Source of the DNA: Gossypium raimondii
Lineage: Eukaryota > Streptophyta > Magnoliopsida > Malvales > Malvaceae
Length of the DNA: 64,000 nucleotides
Assembly: GCF_025698545.1 (NCBI RefSeq)
Contig: NC_068570.1
Span: 434,001 to 498,000, forward strand
Reading direction: 5' to 3'
Made by a program: the position numbers and the translations under genes. Of the stretch, positions 1-11,604 are shown piece after piece (positions within the stretch are counted from its first letter, which is position 1; every line of letters starts with the position of its first letter). The notes under the pieces are model-generated. The model worked only from the letters and a program-made list of their open reading frames with translations, was not told where the DNA came from and did no database searches.

Positions 1-60
1 AACACTAACTTGTTTACATACAATTTTCCTAATGGTCTAACAGCCATCGTTGTATTGCAG

Positions 61-1238
61 GAAGAAACTACGCCGTTTAAACCGTATACACATCGATACT
101 ACGTACCGTATGAATCATCACGTAGTACGTCCCCGTTATGGTATTCAATCAAGAGAGCTTCAGCTTATATCATTGTCTTGTCTTCTTATTCGGCATATGG
201 TAAGGCTAAAACTTGACCTATGAATGTATGTGTTATTGTATTAGAAGTAAGATTGCATTTTATTCCCTCTACTCAAAAAATGTGTAAATTAGTCGTCGTG
301 TGTTAATCAAAGAGCAAATTAGTCTTTTCTATTAAAAATTTCATCTATTTTTATTATTAAAAACTAACTTGGCTGACGGAATAACCGAACACGCCAAGTG
401 TACTTCATGCTGACATATAGGGACTAATTTACCCATTTTTTTAGTAGAGACAAAAATGCAATATGATTCTTAGGGACCTGTATAATACTTTTATCGTGTT
501 TTACCCTACTGATATATATATAACTTTGATTTTAATAGGAAAATCGACTCCTCAATACAAATGGCTAAAGAAAGAGTTACCAAAGGTGAATAGAAGTGAG
601 ACACCATGGTTGATTGTTCTTGTGCATTGCCCGATTTATAACAGTAATTCGCATCATTACATGGAAGGTGAAACCATGAGAGTCGTATACGAGTCATGGT
701 TTGTAAAGTACAAAGTTGACGTTGTGTTTTCCGGTCACGTTCATGCCTATGAACGATCTGTAAGTACAAGACCCAAATTTGCAAAAGCAAAAGTTATGAT
801 GGATATTAACTTGTAAACTCACATTGCAGAAGCGGATATCCAACATTGCATACAATATATTGAATGGAAAGTGTACTCCTGTTCATGACCTGTTTGCACC
901 GGTTTACATAACAATCGGAGACGGTGGAAATCATGACGGACCGGCTTTAGGGTAATGATTATTATATTTGGATTTTGTTGATATATCATCTGAGATCGTC
1001 TTGGAACATAACTAATGAGCATTCCTTGGTTTAAAACAGCATGGTGGAACCACAGCCAAACTTCTCAGCTTATAGGGAGACGAGTTTCGGTCATGGTATA
1101 TTCGATATCAAGAACCGGACACATGCTTATTTCGGTTGGCATCGTAATCAAGACGGATACGCTGTTGAAGCTGATTCTTTATGGTTTCATAATAGATATT
1201 GGAATCCTTATGGGAAATCATTTGTAGCATCATATTGA
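61..1238 (+). CDS. Purple acid phosphatase, 3' exons only (5' end lies left of the window)
   Basis: Secreted plant purple acid phosphatases are binuclear-metal enzymes that release phosphate from organic esters. Four exons are visible: 61-199, 539-759, 830-951 and 1040-1238 (stop TGA). Each is bounded by AG/GT sites and joins in frame. The first carries [14 protein letters not shown] and [21 protein letters not shown]. The second carries [14 protein letters not shown], then HHYMEGE, then the metal-ligand motif GHVHAYERS. The third has [17 protein letters not shown] and the fourth [24 protein letters not shown]. The His residues in VHCP and GHVH are expected metal ligands. The N-terminal ligands (the GNHE region) would lie upstream of the window. 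Intron 200-538 holds a copy of the window's commonest MITE. No disabling change is seen in the visible part. The exact PAP subgroup cannot be told from this half. Confidence 0.93.
230..497. mobile_element. MITE family A copy inside a purple acid phosphatase intron
   Basis: Shows the family core: loss-of-strand-symmetry text such as 'aaattagtc', 'tttcatctatttttatt' and 'gactaatttaccc', ending in 'ataatacttttat'. The terminal arms are diverged. It lies wholly inside intron 200-538 and leaves both splice sites intact. Confidence 0.6.
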
Positions 1239-1850
1239 TCAATGTGATTAAAACCAGATAGCTTTAACCTAGTGTTTAGTTATCTCCATTGCTCCGATTG
1301 CAAACTTCGAGTTTTAAGAACCGTAATTACCCAGAATTTCTTTCGGTTTTTCCTCTTTTCAATGAAAATGGCATCAACCCGTCCTACAAAACCAAGTTTG
1401 ATGTTCCGTTGGGGCACACGATGACCAAAGTATTCGATTGAGTATTCATGATTGTTACCTTTACATGTTCCTAGTTTAAGCATTGTCGATTTTCAAAATC
1501 ATTTAATTATCAAATTCATGTATCTAAATAGATTAAAAATTTTCAAATACTAAAATGATCCTAATCCGTTTAAGAGCTAAAAATTATATTGTCCTTTTCA
1601 ATTTTTATAACTTCATATTTAAGTTTTCAATTTTTATAACTTCATATTTAAGTTATTTAAAGTTGTTTTGATGATGGTTCAAATGAATTTAGGTTCAAAT
1701 TAAAAGTATCCGAATTTTTTATTCAAAATGATCTGAGTGATAAATTTATTAAATCTAATTTGTTTTTTTAGATAAAATATACTCCAAACCTGAAATTCCA
1801 TCTTAGGAATGCTTATGGGACAATAAATGGAGCCAAAGATAAGAACTCTA
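1239..1850. other. Intergenic, no gene seen
   Basis: AT-rich DNA downstream of the phosphatase gene, likely including its 3' UTR. A short direct repeat, 'tttcaatttttataacttca', occurs twice at about 1597-1645. No conserved coding signal was recognised. Confidence 0.5.
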
Positions 1851-1852
1851 AA

Positions 1853-3835
1853 GTCACCTTTGTCCATTGATGAAAACAGCTTTCTTACAACGTGTAATGC
1901 TGCAATTAATCAGCTAATAGCACACTAACAAGTCTCCATTTTCCATATGTAATAGCAGTCAACTTGGAGGAATTGACGTAAAAAAATGATTAAATAGTAA
2001 AGCTCTTGCCAAAGTTCTACACTAAAAACTAGCTAGTACACAAGCACATCAAACGACAATCCACTCCAAGCTTAAGAACACAATCAAATTTGCAGTAACA
2101 TTAACAATAAAACATCTCTAAAAAGCCAGCTTATGTGCAAACTAACCATGTTAACATCAATATTTCATTCAAGACTCTAATGACTAATGCTAAAATAACA
2201 AGCTGAGTTAAGTAAAAAAATTTGTAGCTTTCTTACCACGGCTTATGCTGGGTAAAAGTACCATGTAGATCCCTGTACTAAGAGTCAGTTTGCATTTTGC
2301 TCCATTTATTAAAAACATGGGCAAATTAATCCTCGTCCGTTAAATCAAAAAGTAATCTGTTTTTCTTTTTTAAATTTCATCCATTTTTATTGTTAAAAAC
2401 TAGCTTGACTGACAGAAAACCAAATAGTCACATGTGACGTGTCACGTGTACCTCATTTTGATGTATAAGGACCAATTTTGAACGGTAGAAATGGATGAGA
2501 TTTTTAGCAGAAGGACCAGTATACTCTTTGATCTAACTACAAAGACTATTTTGCCCATTTTTTTGAGTAGAAGGGGAGAAATACAATCTGAATCCTGATA
2601 CAAGAGCCTCTGTGGTACTTTTACCGGTAATGCTGCAATGTATCAGCTTAGAACACACTAACAAAGTCTCCATTTGCCCCCTATAATAACAGTTCACTGG
2701 CTAGTACCCGCTTCAAGGAAATCCTCTCCAAGCTAGCTTATGTGCAACCTAACGATGTTAACATCAATAAGCATCAAGATTCTCATGACTATAGTAAAAT
2801 AACAAGCACATGAAGGAAAAATGATTAAATAGGAAAAGCCCTTTCCAAAATTTTACTCGAAAAACTATCTAGTACCCACTTCAAGGAAATTAAAGCACAT
2901 CAAGCATGCAATCAATTCACTCCAAGCTTAAGAATAGAATCAAATTTGTAGTAACATTAATGCCTAGTTAAACTAGTGTAATAACATGAGGGAAAAGCTT
3001 ATTTATTACCTATGTACTACAATAGTTAGACATGAAAATAAAGAATAGTTAGTACAAATTTAAGTTTGAAACTAGAAAGATAAGTAAAACTAAGACCTCT
3101 TCAAAGTAAGCGGAAAATATTCCTTCTCTTTGCTAAAATAAGTTACAGAAGTGGTTAAATATTATCAATTGAGTTAGTTTATTGCTAACCCATATATTAA
3201 AACATGTGTAAAAATAATACTCCCATCAAACATAGGATAATAATAAAACATCTCCAAAAAGCTAGCTTACGTGCAAACTAACCATGTTAACATCAGTAAT
3301 TCATTCTAGATTCTAATGACTAGTAGTACAATAATAAGCACATGAAGGACAAATGATTAAATAGGAAAGCCCTATCCAAAATTCTACTAAAAAAACTAGC
3401 TAGTACCCACTTCAAGGAAACTAAAGGACATCCAGCATCCCATCAATTCACTCCAAGCTTAAGAACACAATCAAATTCGCAGTAACAATAAGAATAAAAC
3501 AACTCCAAACAGCTAGCTTATGCGCAAACTGGCCATATCAACATCAATAATTCATTCAAGATTGTAATGACTAGTAGTAAAATAACGAGCACATGAAGGA
3601 GAAATGATTAAATAGGAAAACCCATTCCAAGATTCTGCTCGAAAAACTAGCTACTACCCACTACAAAAAAACTAAAGCACGTCCTCAAGCATGCCATTAA
3701 TTCACTCCAAGCTTAAGAACACAATCAAATTTGCAGTAACATCAAGAACAAAACATCTCCAATAAGCTTAAGTGCAAATTAACCATATCATTCAAGATTC
3801 TAATGACTAGTTGTAAAAGAACAAGCATACATACA
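1853..3835. repeat. Tandem array of ~252-bp units, split by a MITE
   Basis: Repeated landmarks recur in the same order: 'aataaaacatctc', 'ttatgtgcaaactaacca', 'gttaacatcaata', 'atgattaaatagg', 'ctagctagtaccca', 'cactccaagcttaagaa', 'caaatttgcagtaaca'. The landmark 'aataaaacatctc' or a variant starts at about 2106, 3242, 3493 and 3747, giving a period near 252 bp in the right half. A further degraded unit runs from about 2628 to 2970. The final unit is cut at about 3835. No open reading frame is shared by the units. The array lies 3' of the LON-domain gene. Confidence 0.8.
2251..2625. mobile_element. MITE family A, best preserved copy, with terminal inverted repeats
   Basis: Begins 'ggtaaaagtacca' and ends 'tggtacttttacc', a 13-bp perfect inverted terminus. 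The pairing continues inward with mismatches, so the ~375-bp element could fold into a long hairpin. No coding capacity. It sits within the 252-bp tandem array, so it arrived after the array began to form. The superfamily is not clear from the sequence. Confidence 0.8.
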
Positions 3836-3936
3836 AACATAAATATCAAAATTTTCCACCTTCATGCATATCAAATTGCTCATCAAAACATCTATATATA
3901 TTCACCAAAATTTCAACAAATTTTGGTTAAATTTAC

Positions 3937-4800
3937 TTAAACCCATCGTCTTGAAGAGGGAAACACATCTTTCAAAGCCGATGCTGCGGACAAGTAATTA
4001 AGAGTGTTCCTTAAAGTTTCCTTCTCCCTTTTTAGCCTGGCGGCCGTACATTCCAGCTCAAGCAAAGCTTGTTGTTCTCTCGGTGCCCCTTCAAATGTAC
4101 TCCCTACGAAAAACGAAAACGGCGTCGGAAAATGGTTCTTCCTCAAATCCTTTACTTCCTTTTCCAGTTTACCATTAAGCCGATTCGATAACCGTATCAC
4201 GTCTTTCATACAACTCTCCACTTCATTCGCCAACCCTTCCAAATCTTCATCGTCAACGGAGGGCCGGTCTTCAAGCCAGTCGACTTCTGCGACTATGTAC
4301 GGTTTCGTACGGACGAGGTCGGTTATACGGAACCGTTCCTGTCCTTTACATATAAGAAAGAACCGATCGTCGGCGAGACGCTCGTGTCTGACAATCTCTC
4401 CGACGCAACCGACGCCGGAGATTCCGGTTTCGGCGTCGGAATAGATAACGCCAAACCGGAGATCGGTGTGGAGCAGGGTGTGCATCATGATGCGGTAACG
4501 GAACTCAAAGATCTGGAGAGGGAGAACAGCACCGGGGAAGAGAACTAAAGGGAGAGGAAATAGAGGAAGCTCAACGACGTCGTCTGATTTGGCCGAGTTC
4601 ATGCGGTGTTTCTCCGGGAAAGAAGAAGCCGAGCAACGGAGAGAGGTGACCCTTTGGAATTTGCGCCGTTGAAGGAGCGAAGATGGCTTTGAAATGGGTT
4701 TTAAATTGGGGCTTGAAAGAGAGGGATTGGAGGAATTAGGGTTTATCGAAGCTCGATGATTGAACGATGAATGTGAAGGGATTAATTGAGGGGAAGCCAT
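3937..4800 (-). CDS. LON-substrate-binding (LON-N) domain protein, probably plastid targeted
   Basis: Single-exon 287-aa protein; ATG at 4800, TAG-type end at 3937. Residues 1-60 are rich in Ser, Pro, Asn and basic residues with almost no acidic ones, as in a chloroplast transit peptide (inference). From about residue 75 the LON N-terminal domain begins: VVELPLFPLPLVLFPGAVLPL, then IFEFRYRIMM, FGVIYSDAETG and GCVGEIVRHERLADDRFFLICKG. A helical tail with ALLELECTAARLKREKETL follows. There is no AAA+ module and no Ser-Lys protease domain, so this is a stand-alone LON-N protein as found in Arabidopsis (At1g19740/At1g75460 type). Its biochemical role is not established; substrate recognition or a protease adaptor role is inferred from the domain. 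The downstream side holds the 252-bp array. Confidence 0.93.
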   Translation of the reverse strand: MASPQLIPSHSSFNHRASINPNSSNPSLSSPNLKPISKPSSLLQRRKFQRVTSLRCSASSFPEKHRMNSAKSDDVVELPLFPLPLVLFPGAVLPLQIFEFRYRIMMHTLLHTDLRFGVIYSDAETGISGVGCVGEIVRHERLADDRFFLICKGQERFRITDLVRTKPYIVAEVDWLEDRPSVDDEDLEGLANEVESCMKDVIRLSNRLNGKLEKEVKDLRKNHFPTPFSFFVGSTFEGAPREQQALLELECTAARLKREKETLRNTLNYLSAASALKDVFPSSRRWV

Positions 4801-4847
4801 TGAAGAAAATGACCAGAAACAGTTTGATGTATTGCCTAAGTGAAAAC

Positions 4848-5745
4848 AAAATAATAAAGTAATAAATAGAAAGGATTCCTACGTGGAACTCACTTCCCTG
4901 ATCCAGATATATCTTTGTCACGTGTATTTATGTGAGACGAATCAAGTCGAGTCGAGTTGGGTCAACAAAATTTAAGTACCACAACTTTTACAGAGTATTG
5001 TAAATTGTAAATTTTTATATAGACTTTGATTGTCATGCCAAAATGTAAAACTGTCAAATTGTCCTATTGAATGTAAAATTAAGATGCCAAACTATCATGC
5101 CAAAATTTGATTAAATGCAAAATTAAGAGAAAATTTCTATAAGTAATCAAAGTAAAATGAAAAGGATTTATCATGCTAAACTACATGGAAAATGCTTTAA
5201 TGTCTTGTCCTATTTTTAGAATTCTTTCTAACAATCTAAATTCTTCCTAACCATCCCAAATATTTTGATTGTCAACAAGTATAGGCAATATGGTAACATC
5301 CCAAATCCAACCGAGGCGAGTGCTGTAACAGCTTGACGTGAGGGACTAACAATGATCAACAACAGCAACCAGAACATCAACACCCATGATTTCTCCCCCA
5401 TTATGTATATATTTGATTTGATTTGTTAATGATTGTTTTACATTGCTTGATATAGGTCTTATATAGACTTTGATTATCATGCCAAAATGCAAAACTGCCA
5501 AACTGGCCTATTGAATGTAAAATTAAGATACCAAACTATAATGTCAAAATTAAGAGAACATTTCTATAAGTAATCAAAGTAAAATGAAAAGAATTTGTCA
5601 TGCCAAACTACATGAAAAATGCTTTAATGTCATGTCTTGTTTTTATAATTCTTCCTAACAATCTAAATTCTTCCTAGCCATCCCAAATATTTTGATTGTC
5701 AACAAGTGTAGGCAATAAAGTAATAAATAGAAAGGATTCCCCCAT
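4848..5745. repeat. Direct duplication upstream of the LON-domain gene (~265 bp plus a 27-bp block)
   Basis: The stretch about 5017-5290 is repeated with modest divergence at about 5459-5713; both contain 'tttctataagtaatcaaagt' and end at 'attttgattgtcaacaagt'. Next to the second copy (5714-5740) is an exact 27-bp copy of the LON promoter block at about 4852-4878, containing 'taataaatagaaaggattcc'. About 165 bp of other sequence separates the long copies. Confidence 0.75.
4919..4924 (-). promoter_or_regulatory. G-box CACGTG upstream of the LON-domain gene
   Basis: A perfect palindromic CACGTG lies about 120 bp upstream of the ATG at 4800. A second ACGT core (TACGTGG on the plus strand) lies near 4880. 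These are typical bZIP or bHLH sites in plant promoters. Function is inferred from position only. Confidence 0.45.
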
Positions 5746-6743
5746 GGGTCAAAAAAATTAAGTTTACACCTGTTTTTGGGTTGATTCGATCTATTTCATT
5801 CGTCCATTTTATTGTTTATAGTTTTAAATATAATTAATTTAAATTTAAAAATATTTTTAATTATTTAAATTGAATTTGATTCAGATTGGAATAGCTTAAA
5901 ATAAAATTAGGTTAGCCATTAGACAACTCTATTAAATAATAAATATTATTATAATAGTATTTTTAATTTTTAATCAAATTTGCTTCTTATTTTTGTTTTC
6001 AATTAAACATTATTTTTATAAATATAATTTTACATAAATTTTGTTTATTCACATTATCGTGCCATAATTTAATATCATATTTAAGTATTTAACTGAATTG
6101 GGGTCATGATTTAATTAGACATCACCTTAGTATAGAAATAATAATAAAATTATATTTTATAAAATAACAAATATTATTATTGGCGATTACAATTTCTTTT
6201 ATCATTTTTATAAAATGTATAAAAGTCAATTTAAATGATTAAACTCGTAAAGATTTAAACTTAAGATATCAAATTTTAAAACCGAATTTTATTACTTTAA
6301 TCAACCCCTCATTTAATTTTAATATAACTTTTTATAAATATATTTTACATCATAAATGTATAATTCGAGGTAAAAATCATGAAGGCCCTTAATTAGGAAT
6401 CATATTGCATTAGATCGAAAAGAAAAATAATCTTTTCTGTTAAAATTTTCATGTTAAAAATTAACGCTGATGATGAAATAATCGAACAATAATACGTGAC
6501 GTGCCATATGGAATAGTTGGGATGATTTTGAATTGATTCAAACCCCAATTGGTCATTTTTAATTTTGTTTAATACAAATTTCGGGTTGGGATTTTCAAAT
6601 TCGAATCAGAATTGATAAAGCAAGAATGATTCATTTCTTCAAAACATGCACTCTAAAAACATTGTTTAATAACATCTCTTCTAAAAACAAATGGCGCATT
6701 TAGACAATGAAACTGCAACATTTTCTACTTTCATACCTTTTTA
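5746..6743. other. Intergenic with a fragment of MITE family A
   Basis: Very AT-rich. A degraded MITE family A fragment is recognisable at about 6365-6520 ('aaaattttcatgttaaaaat', 'gacgtgccatatgg'). The right end includes the 3' UTR side of the beta-galactosidase gene. No gene seen. Confidence 0.45.
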
Positions 6744-9700
6744 TCACTTATTATGATGGTGTCTATTTAAAACCGATCTCCTCACAAGCGAAATCTTCGA
6801 TGCATCTCCGCCGAGTTCTTCAAACACCACCAACAAATTCTGTTTCGGTTTTAGCCACGATCTCGGAACATGGTACCTAAAAATGTTCGAATCACATACC
6901 GAGATTAGAGTTGCAGAAATTCAAGTTCCTAGGGAGCCAAGTAATTTCTCGAGAGTTTACCATCTTTGTGTTGGATGGCCGCAACCACTCTGGCACTTTG
7001 TAGGCCGGTACGTCCCCGAGTAACTACACTTACCGCACTCACCATTCCCATACGCCATCCAATATCTTCCTACGCTTTGCCCGTTGATCCATACTTGGCC
7101 TTTTCCCATACTCCGCATATCCAAAGCCAACGGTTCGTTACCTGTTGGTGCATCGAAATATGCCTGCAACAATATCGAAGCTAATAGTTAAGTCGGGACA
7201 CACCATCTAAATAATCCCAATCTCGGGTCCCTTCAATTTTTCTACCTTGTACCAGGTCATTGACTGGCGACTCTGAGTGGCCAGTGAACCTTGGATCCAT
7301 TCAACGGATGAGACTTCTTCCGGTGAGGCCAAATGCATTGCTTCTCCTTTTAAACCAACCTGTTTGAGAGTATGGTTTTTATAAAGCATTATCGGAACCT
7401 GAAAATTTGTAGACGTTGCATGTTACAGCAAGTAGTAATCAAACCTGGTACGACCATTTATGTGACGACAAATCTTTCTTTCCTTTGTCAAGGCCATTCA
7501 AGTAAACACCTACGATTCCCGTTTTCCATGTCTCGAAATGCAGTCCAACATTCTACAACACGACCATAAATTTGTATCAGATGGTTGAATATGCATCGAG
7601 TTAAATACGGTAAAATAGCAACTAACCGGTAATCCAACAGCTACGCTGACAAGTGCGATATGATTTGCTCCAGCATGTAGGTTCACCGGCCCCGTAAATG
7701 TGAATCCTCGGTCTTTCCTAGTCCCGAATGCTGACCCTGTGATTTTAATCATATGACTTAGAAAACATATATGGAAATTTCAGTCACTGAGTAAATCAAC
7801 AAATATACCCGAGAACTGTCCGTTGATGAAGACATGAAGGGCATGGCCAGCTGAATCTACATTGAGTGTTGGCTTTTTTCCTCCTTGTAGAAACGATTCC
7901 GATGGACTAATGTCAATGCTGGAATGAAAGTGTATACGAGATTTAATTGAGTTGTTATTTCTAAAATTATGAAAAACAAAAAAAGAATTCGAGCATATAA
8001 AATGCAGTTCCGCACCTCGTGGTGTACCAAAGGTAGTCGCTTGTATCTCTGGTAACATTCATCTGCTCCAAGAGTCCCCGAGCCGTAATTCTTGAACTTT
8101 CCCCTAGAGAAGAAATGTCTTCATCGTAGGTCTCCCACGAGAACATCTTCGAATTTGTCGGCGACATTTTGGTATGCGAAGTTTTAACCCTGACCTTGAC
8201 GTGCATACGATAATTATATAAGTACTTCAATACGAAAATCATCAGATATAATGACAAAAGGCCTTAGGATTCACTTACTTTTGCAGTATTAAACACCGCG
8301 TTTCTACAATCAGGAAGGATACTAATAGACCAAGAAGGCAACTTGTAATGCCGATTATTGAAAATCACACTAGCAGCGGATTTCATATCATAATTCGAGA
8401 GAAAAGCTGCACAACTTCCTTTTGAAGAAAATACATGAGCCTGAAAGACAAACATAATTAACATTACGAGTGTAAAGTTTTAATTAACACCGAATTCTGT
8501 ATCACCTATGGATGACAAGAGATGGCATACTTGTTGAAAGGTTCCCAATGAAGTAACTGTAGGATCCGAGGAAACTAAAGCATGTTCGCATAGCTTAATA
8601 GCCTTATGAAGCTCCTTTAGATGACCGTATTTAGGCTGCCGGATTAATCCTAAACAACTCGAACTTGTAAGTAAAAAGGATCTATGAGAACACAGCAACC
8701 AAATGAACTCAGTTTCTCACCGTATTCATCAATCGGAGCATCATAGTCATAACTGGTCGTAATAAACGGTCCACCAGCTGTCCGTCCAAAGTTGGTTCCT
8801 CCATGGTACTATCCAAAGCAAATAGAGCATAACCCGTAAGGAGTATGACTCATTTTCAATCGTAAACCGAAATGAATATGTTAACTAACCATATAATAGT
8901 TAATAAACGCGCCGCCCTTTTGTATGAAACGAGCAACTGCAAATGCTAAGTCTTGAACTGGGCGACGGTGAATTGGGCCGCCAAATTCAGTAAACCTTCT
9001 CATTATCAAGAGTAGAAACATCGGTTAAACAAACAGGCTTAACATTACATCCATCGAAAAGAAAGTACTCACCAACCGCTCCAAGCCTCGGTCCACAACA
9101 TAGGCTTGTAAGGTTTGTTCGGAGAGAACGCATCGCAGTAAAAGCCATTACACGTATTTATCTGCATTCAAGATAAATTCATCAGCCAAAAAATGGAAAA
9201 TCCAGGAATGAGAGAGCACAAGACAGCTTACCACAGGGTCTGGTGCATCATCTTCCTTGCACATTACCCATGGAACTCCGGTATCTAATCCGACTGCCAT
9301 TTTTGCAGCCCAATTAACATATCCATGACCAGCTGCTCCTAGTGCCTTACTCTCAGGACCATATTCATTCTCAATCTACAATACATAAATACATATACAT
9401 ATACATATATGAGTCAACATAGTAAGGCATTGATAAAAGTAGCACAGAGGCCACTGTAGTAAGAGTCAGATTGCACTTTGTTCCCTCTCCTAAAAACTGT
9501 GCAAATTAGTCCTTGTATATTAGATCAAAGGCCAAACTGGCCTTTTTGTTAAAAGTTTCATCCATCTATATTCTTAAAAACTGTCTTGATTGATGAAATA
9601 ACCAAACAGTGATACGTGTTGTGTCACATATACTTCATGCTGACGTACAGGACCAGTTTTTAATCGTAGAAATTAATAAATTTTTTAACAGAAAGACTAG

Positions 9701-10800
9701 TTCTAACAGTAGAAATTAATGGAATTTTTAGCTGAAGGACTAGTTTGCTCTTTAATCTAACCTAAAGGGACTAATTTGTCCATTTGTTTTAGTAAAAGGG
9801 GCAAAATGCAATCTAACCTAGGACTCATTCTCAATCTACGTATAATATACATGAGTCAACACAGTAAGGCATCTTAGTTTCAAACCTGAGAAAGGATAAT
9901 GGGGCCACCGTGTGAAGCAAAAAGCTTTTCATTCTTCATCATTTGGACAATTTTCTCTGTAAATCCTTGCATTGCTCTCTGCAAGGAAGAAAAAAAATAG
10001 AATTTTATTAAAAAAGCTATTAACTTATTTTTCCAATTTGATCCCTTTCTTCTTCAAATCTAAAAAAAAGTTTAATCTTTACCTTGAAGGGCTCATTGTC
10101 AGTTCTAAAGCTAATACCCGGAACATACTTTAACCAAACTGGAAATCCTCTGTATTAAAAAAAAAAACAATCTTTAATCATAATCAAACATGCATGTACC
10201 TTAAAAAATGCTTAAAAAAAGGTTAAAAATAGTAAGTACCCGAAATTCCACTCTGCACAAACATAGGGACCAATTCGAAGATGAACATATAAACCCATTT
10301 TTTGCACTGTCTTGATGAACCGTACTAAATCATATCTGCCCTCGAAATTATACTGTACAATGGGGGGGGGGGAAGTGGAGTAAAAATCAAAAAAATAAAA
10401 GGCATAGTTTTTTGAGATCTAAAGACAAGTTTTTTACATTGCCTGGTGAAGGTTCATGGCCATTCCAAAAAACATATGTGTCTATAACATCCAAGCCACC
10501 ATTTTTAGCCTTTTTGATAAGACTTTCCCACATCTACATTCACGAAAAAAAAACCCAGAAATCAGTATTGTTTTTGAGGGGGGAAATGGAAAAAAGAAAG
10601 AATAGGGATGAAATTGAAAAGAGAATCACATCAGGGGTGCTTCTTGGATAATGAATGGAACCAGAGATGAGGATTCTTCTTTGTCCATTGATGACAATAG
10701 ATTTCTTGTCATAGGTAATGGTGCAGTGGATCAGATTGAAGCTCATAAACATGGCTGTGATGAAGAAAAATATGAATTTGGGAACTGAGATAGTTTCCAT
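6744..10800 (-). CDS. Beta-galactosidase, glycoside hydrolase family 35
   Basis: Removes terminal beta-galactose from cell-wall galactans; secreted to the apoplast (family knowledge). Eighteen exons, listed by coordinate: 6744-6876, 6961-7163, 7246-7359, 7445-7552, 7627-7736, 7809-7918, 8016-8194, 8279-8440, 8531-8649, 8721-8808, 8890-8995, 9073-9161, 9232-9375, 9886-9978, 10083-10149, 10240-10352, 10438-10533, 10630-10800. They total 2205 nt, 734 aa, with no internal stop. Residues 1-26 look like a signal peptide. [17 protein letters not shown] opens the GH35 barrel. The family signature [15 protein letters not shown] places the acid/base at Glu184. LWTEAWSGW places the nucleophile at Glu253. 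The C-terminal half holds the beta-sandwich domains ([28 protein letters not shown]). It ends soon after [21 protein letters not shown], so it lacks the C-terminal lectin-like domain of larger plant isoforms. The gene appears intact. Confidence 0.95.
9364..9882. repeat. Short direct duplication flanking the intronic MITE, copying an exon-intron junction
   Basis: The segment about 9364-9434 (start of exon 9232-9375 plus adjacent intron, 'cattctcaatctac' to 'gtaaggcat') recurs in shorter form at about 9828-9880. The right copy repeats the 3' splice site and the first bases of the exon. Confidence 0.7.
9431..9826. mobile_element. MITE family A copy in a beta-galactosidase intron
   Basis: Starts near 'gataaaagtagca' and shows the family core ('caaattagtccttgtatatt', 'tttcatccatctat', 'ggactagtttgctcttt'). 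It lies in intron 9376-9885. It may have expanded internally, since 'tagaaattaatg' and 'gaaggactagtt'-like segments occur twice. A short direct duplication flanks it. Confidence 0.65.
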
Positions 10801-11142
10801 TTTCACTTCAATTTTGAAGAAAAAGAAAAAAAGAAAGCTTGAATTTTTGGTGAAAAAATGATGCTACTCTGTGATTAACAATCTAGCATTGTGTAGTTGG
10901 ATCATGTTTTGTGAAATGTTATGACAGTGTGTGTCTTATGCTTTTTCAGCCAGAGAAGAAAATGGTACTATACACTGATAAGTGACACAGGTAGCTTTAA
11001 TGGAAGTAAATTATCTAAAAAAAAATTTTAATCAATACATGATTATAACCCTTTTTTTTTCTGAAATTTCGGTATCCGGTAGCTACATTGAATCCCATTA
11101 TATCTGAAATCAAGTTAGATCAAATTCTTAAATGATAAAAAT

Positions 11143-11503
11143 TCAATAAAAGTATCGTAAGTATATTAAGAGTTAGATTGTATTTTGTTCTTTTGTTAAA
11201 AAATAGTAAAATAGTCTCTATATATTAGATTAAATAGCAAAATGGTCTTTTAAAATTTCATCTATTTCTATTGTTAAAAGTTTGTTCATGTACGGTCAAC
11301 ATGAGGTATAAGTGACACGTCATATGTAACTATTTGATTATTTCATTAGCTACACTAGTTTTAACAATAGAATTAGATGAAATTTTAATAAAAAGATCGA
11401 TTTATTCTTTGCGTACAAAGATTAATTTACTTATTTTAGTAAATTAGAGACGAAATACAACTTGATGCCTAATATAAAGAATTCCATAACACTTTTACTT
11501 AAA
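11143..11503. mobile_element. MITE family A copy
   Basis: Left end 'aaaagtatcgtaag', right end 'ccataacacttttac', with the internal family text 'aaatttcatctatttctatt' and 'gtgacacgtcatatg'. Inverted-repeat arms are recognisable but diverged. Confidence 0.65.
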
Positions 11504-11604
11504 ATTTCTTTCAATATTATTTTTCATCTGAAATCAAACTTGAAACCTTAGTAGTATTGCACTCTATACAAATAAGTGAAGAAAAATTTGATGGTTAAGT
11601 TTTA

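Noticed and set aside
1853..3835. Possible CRISPR-like or rDNA spacer array
   Set aside because: Units are ~252 bp and contiguous, without short repeats and unique spacers, and no rRNA sequence is present; this is an ordinary plant tandem repeat.
4004..4444. 146-codon plus-strand open frame
   Set aside because: It is the antisense shadow of the LON-domain coding exon.
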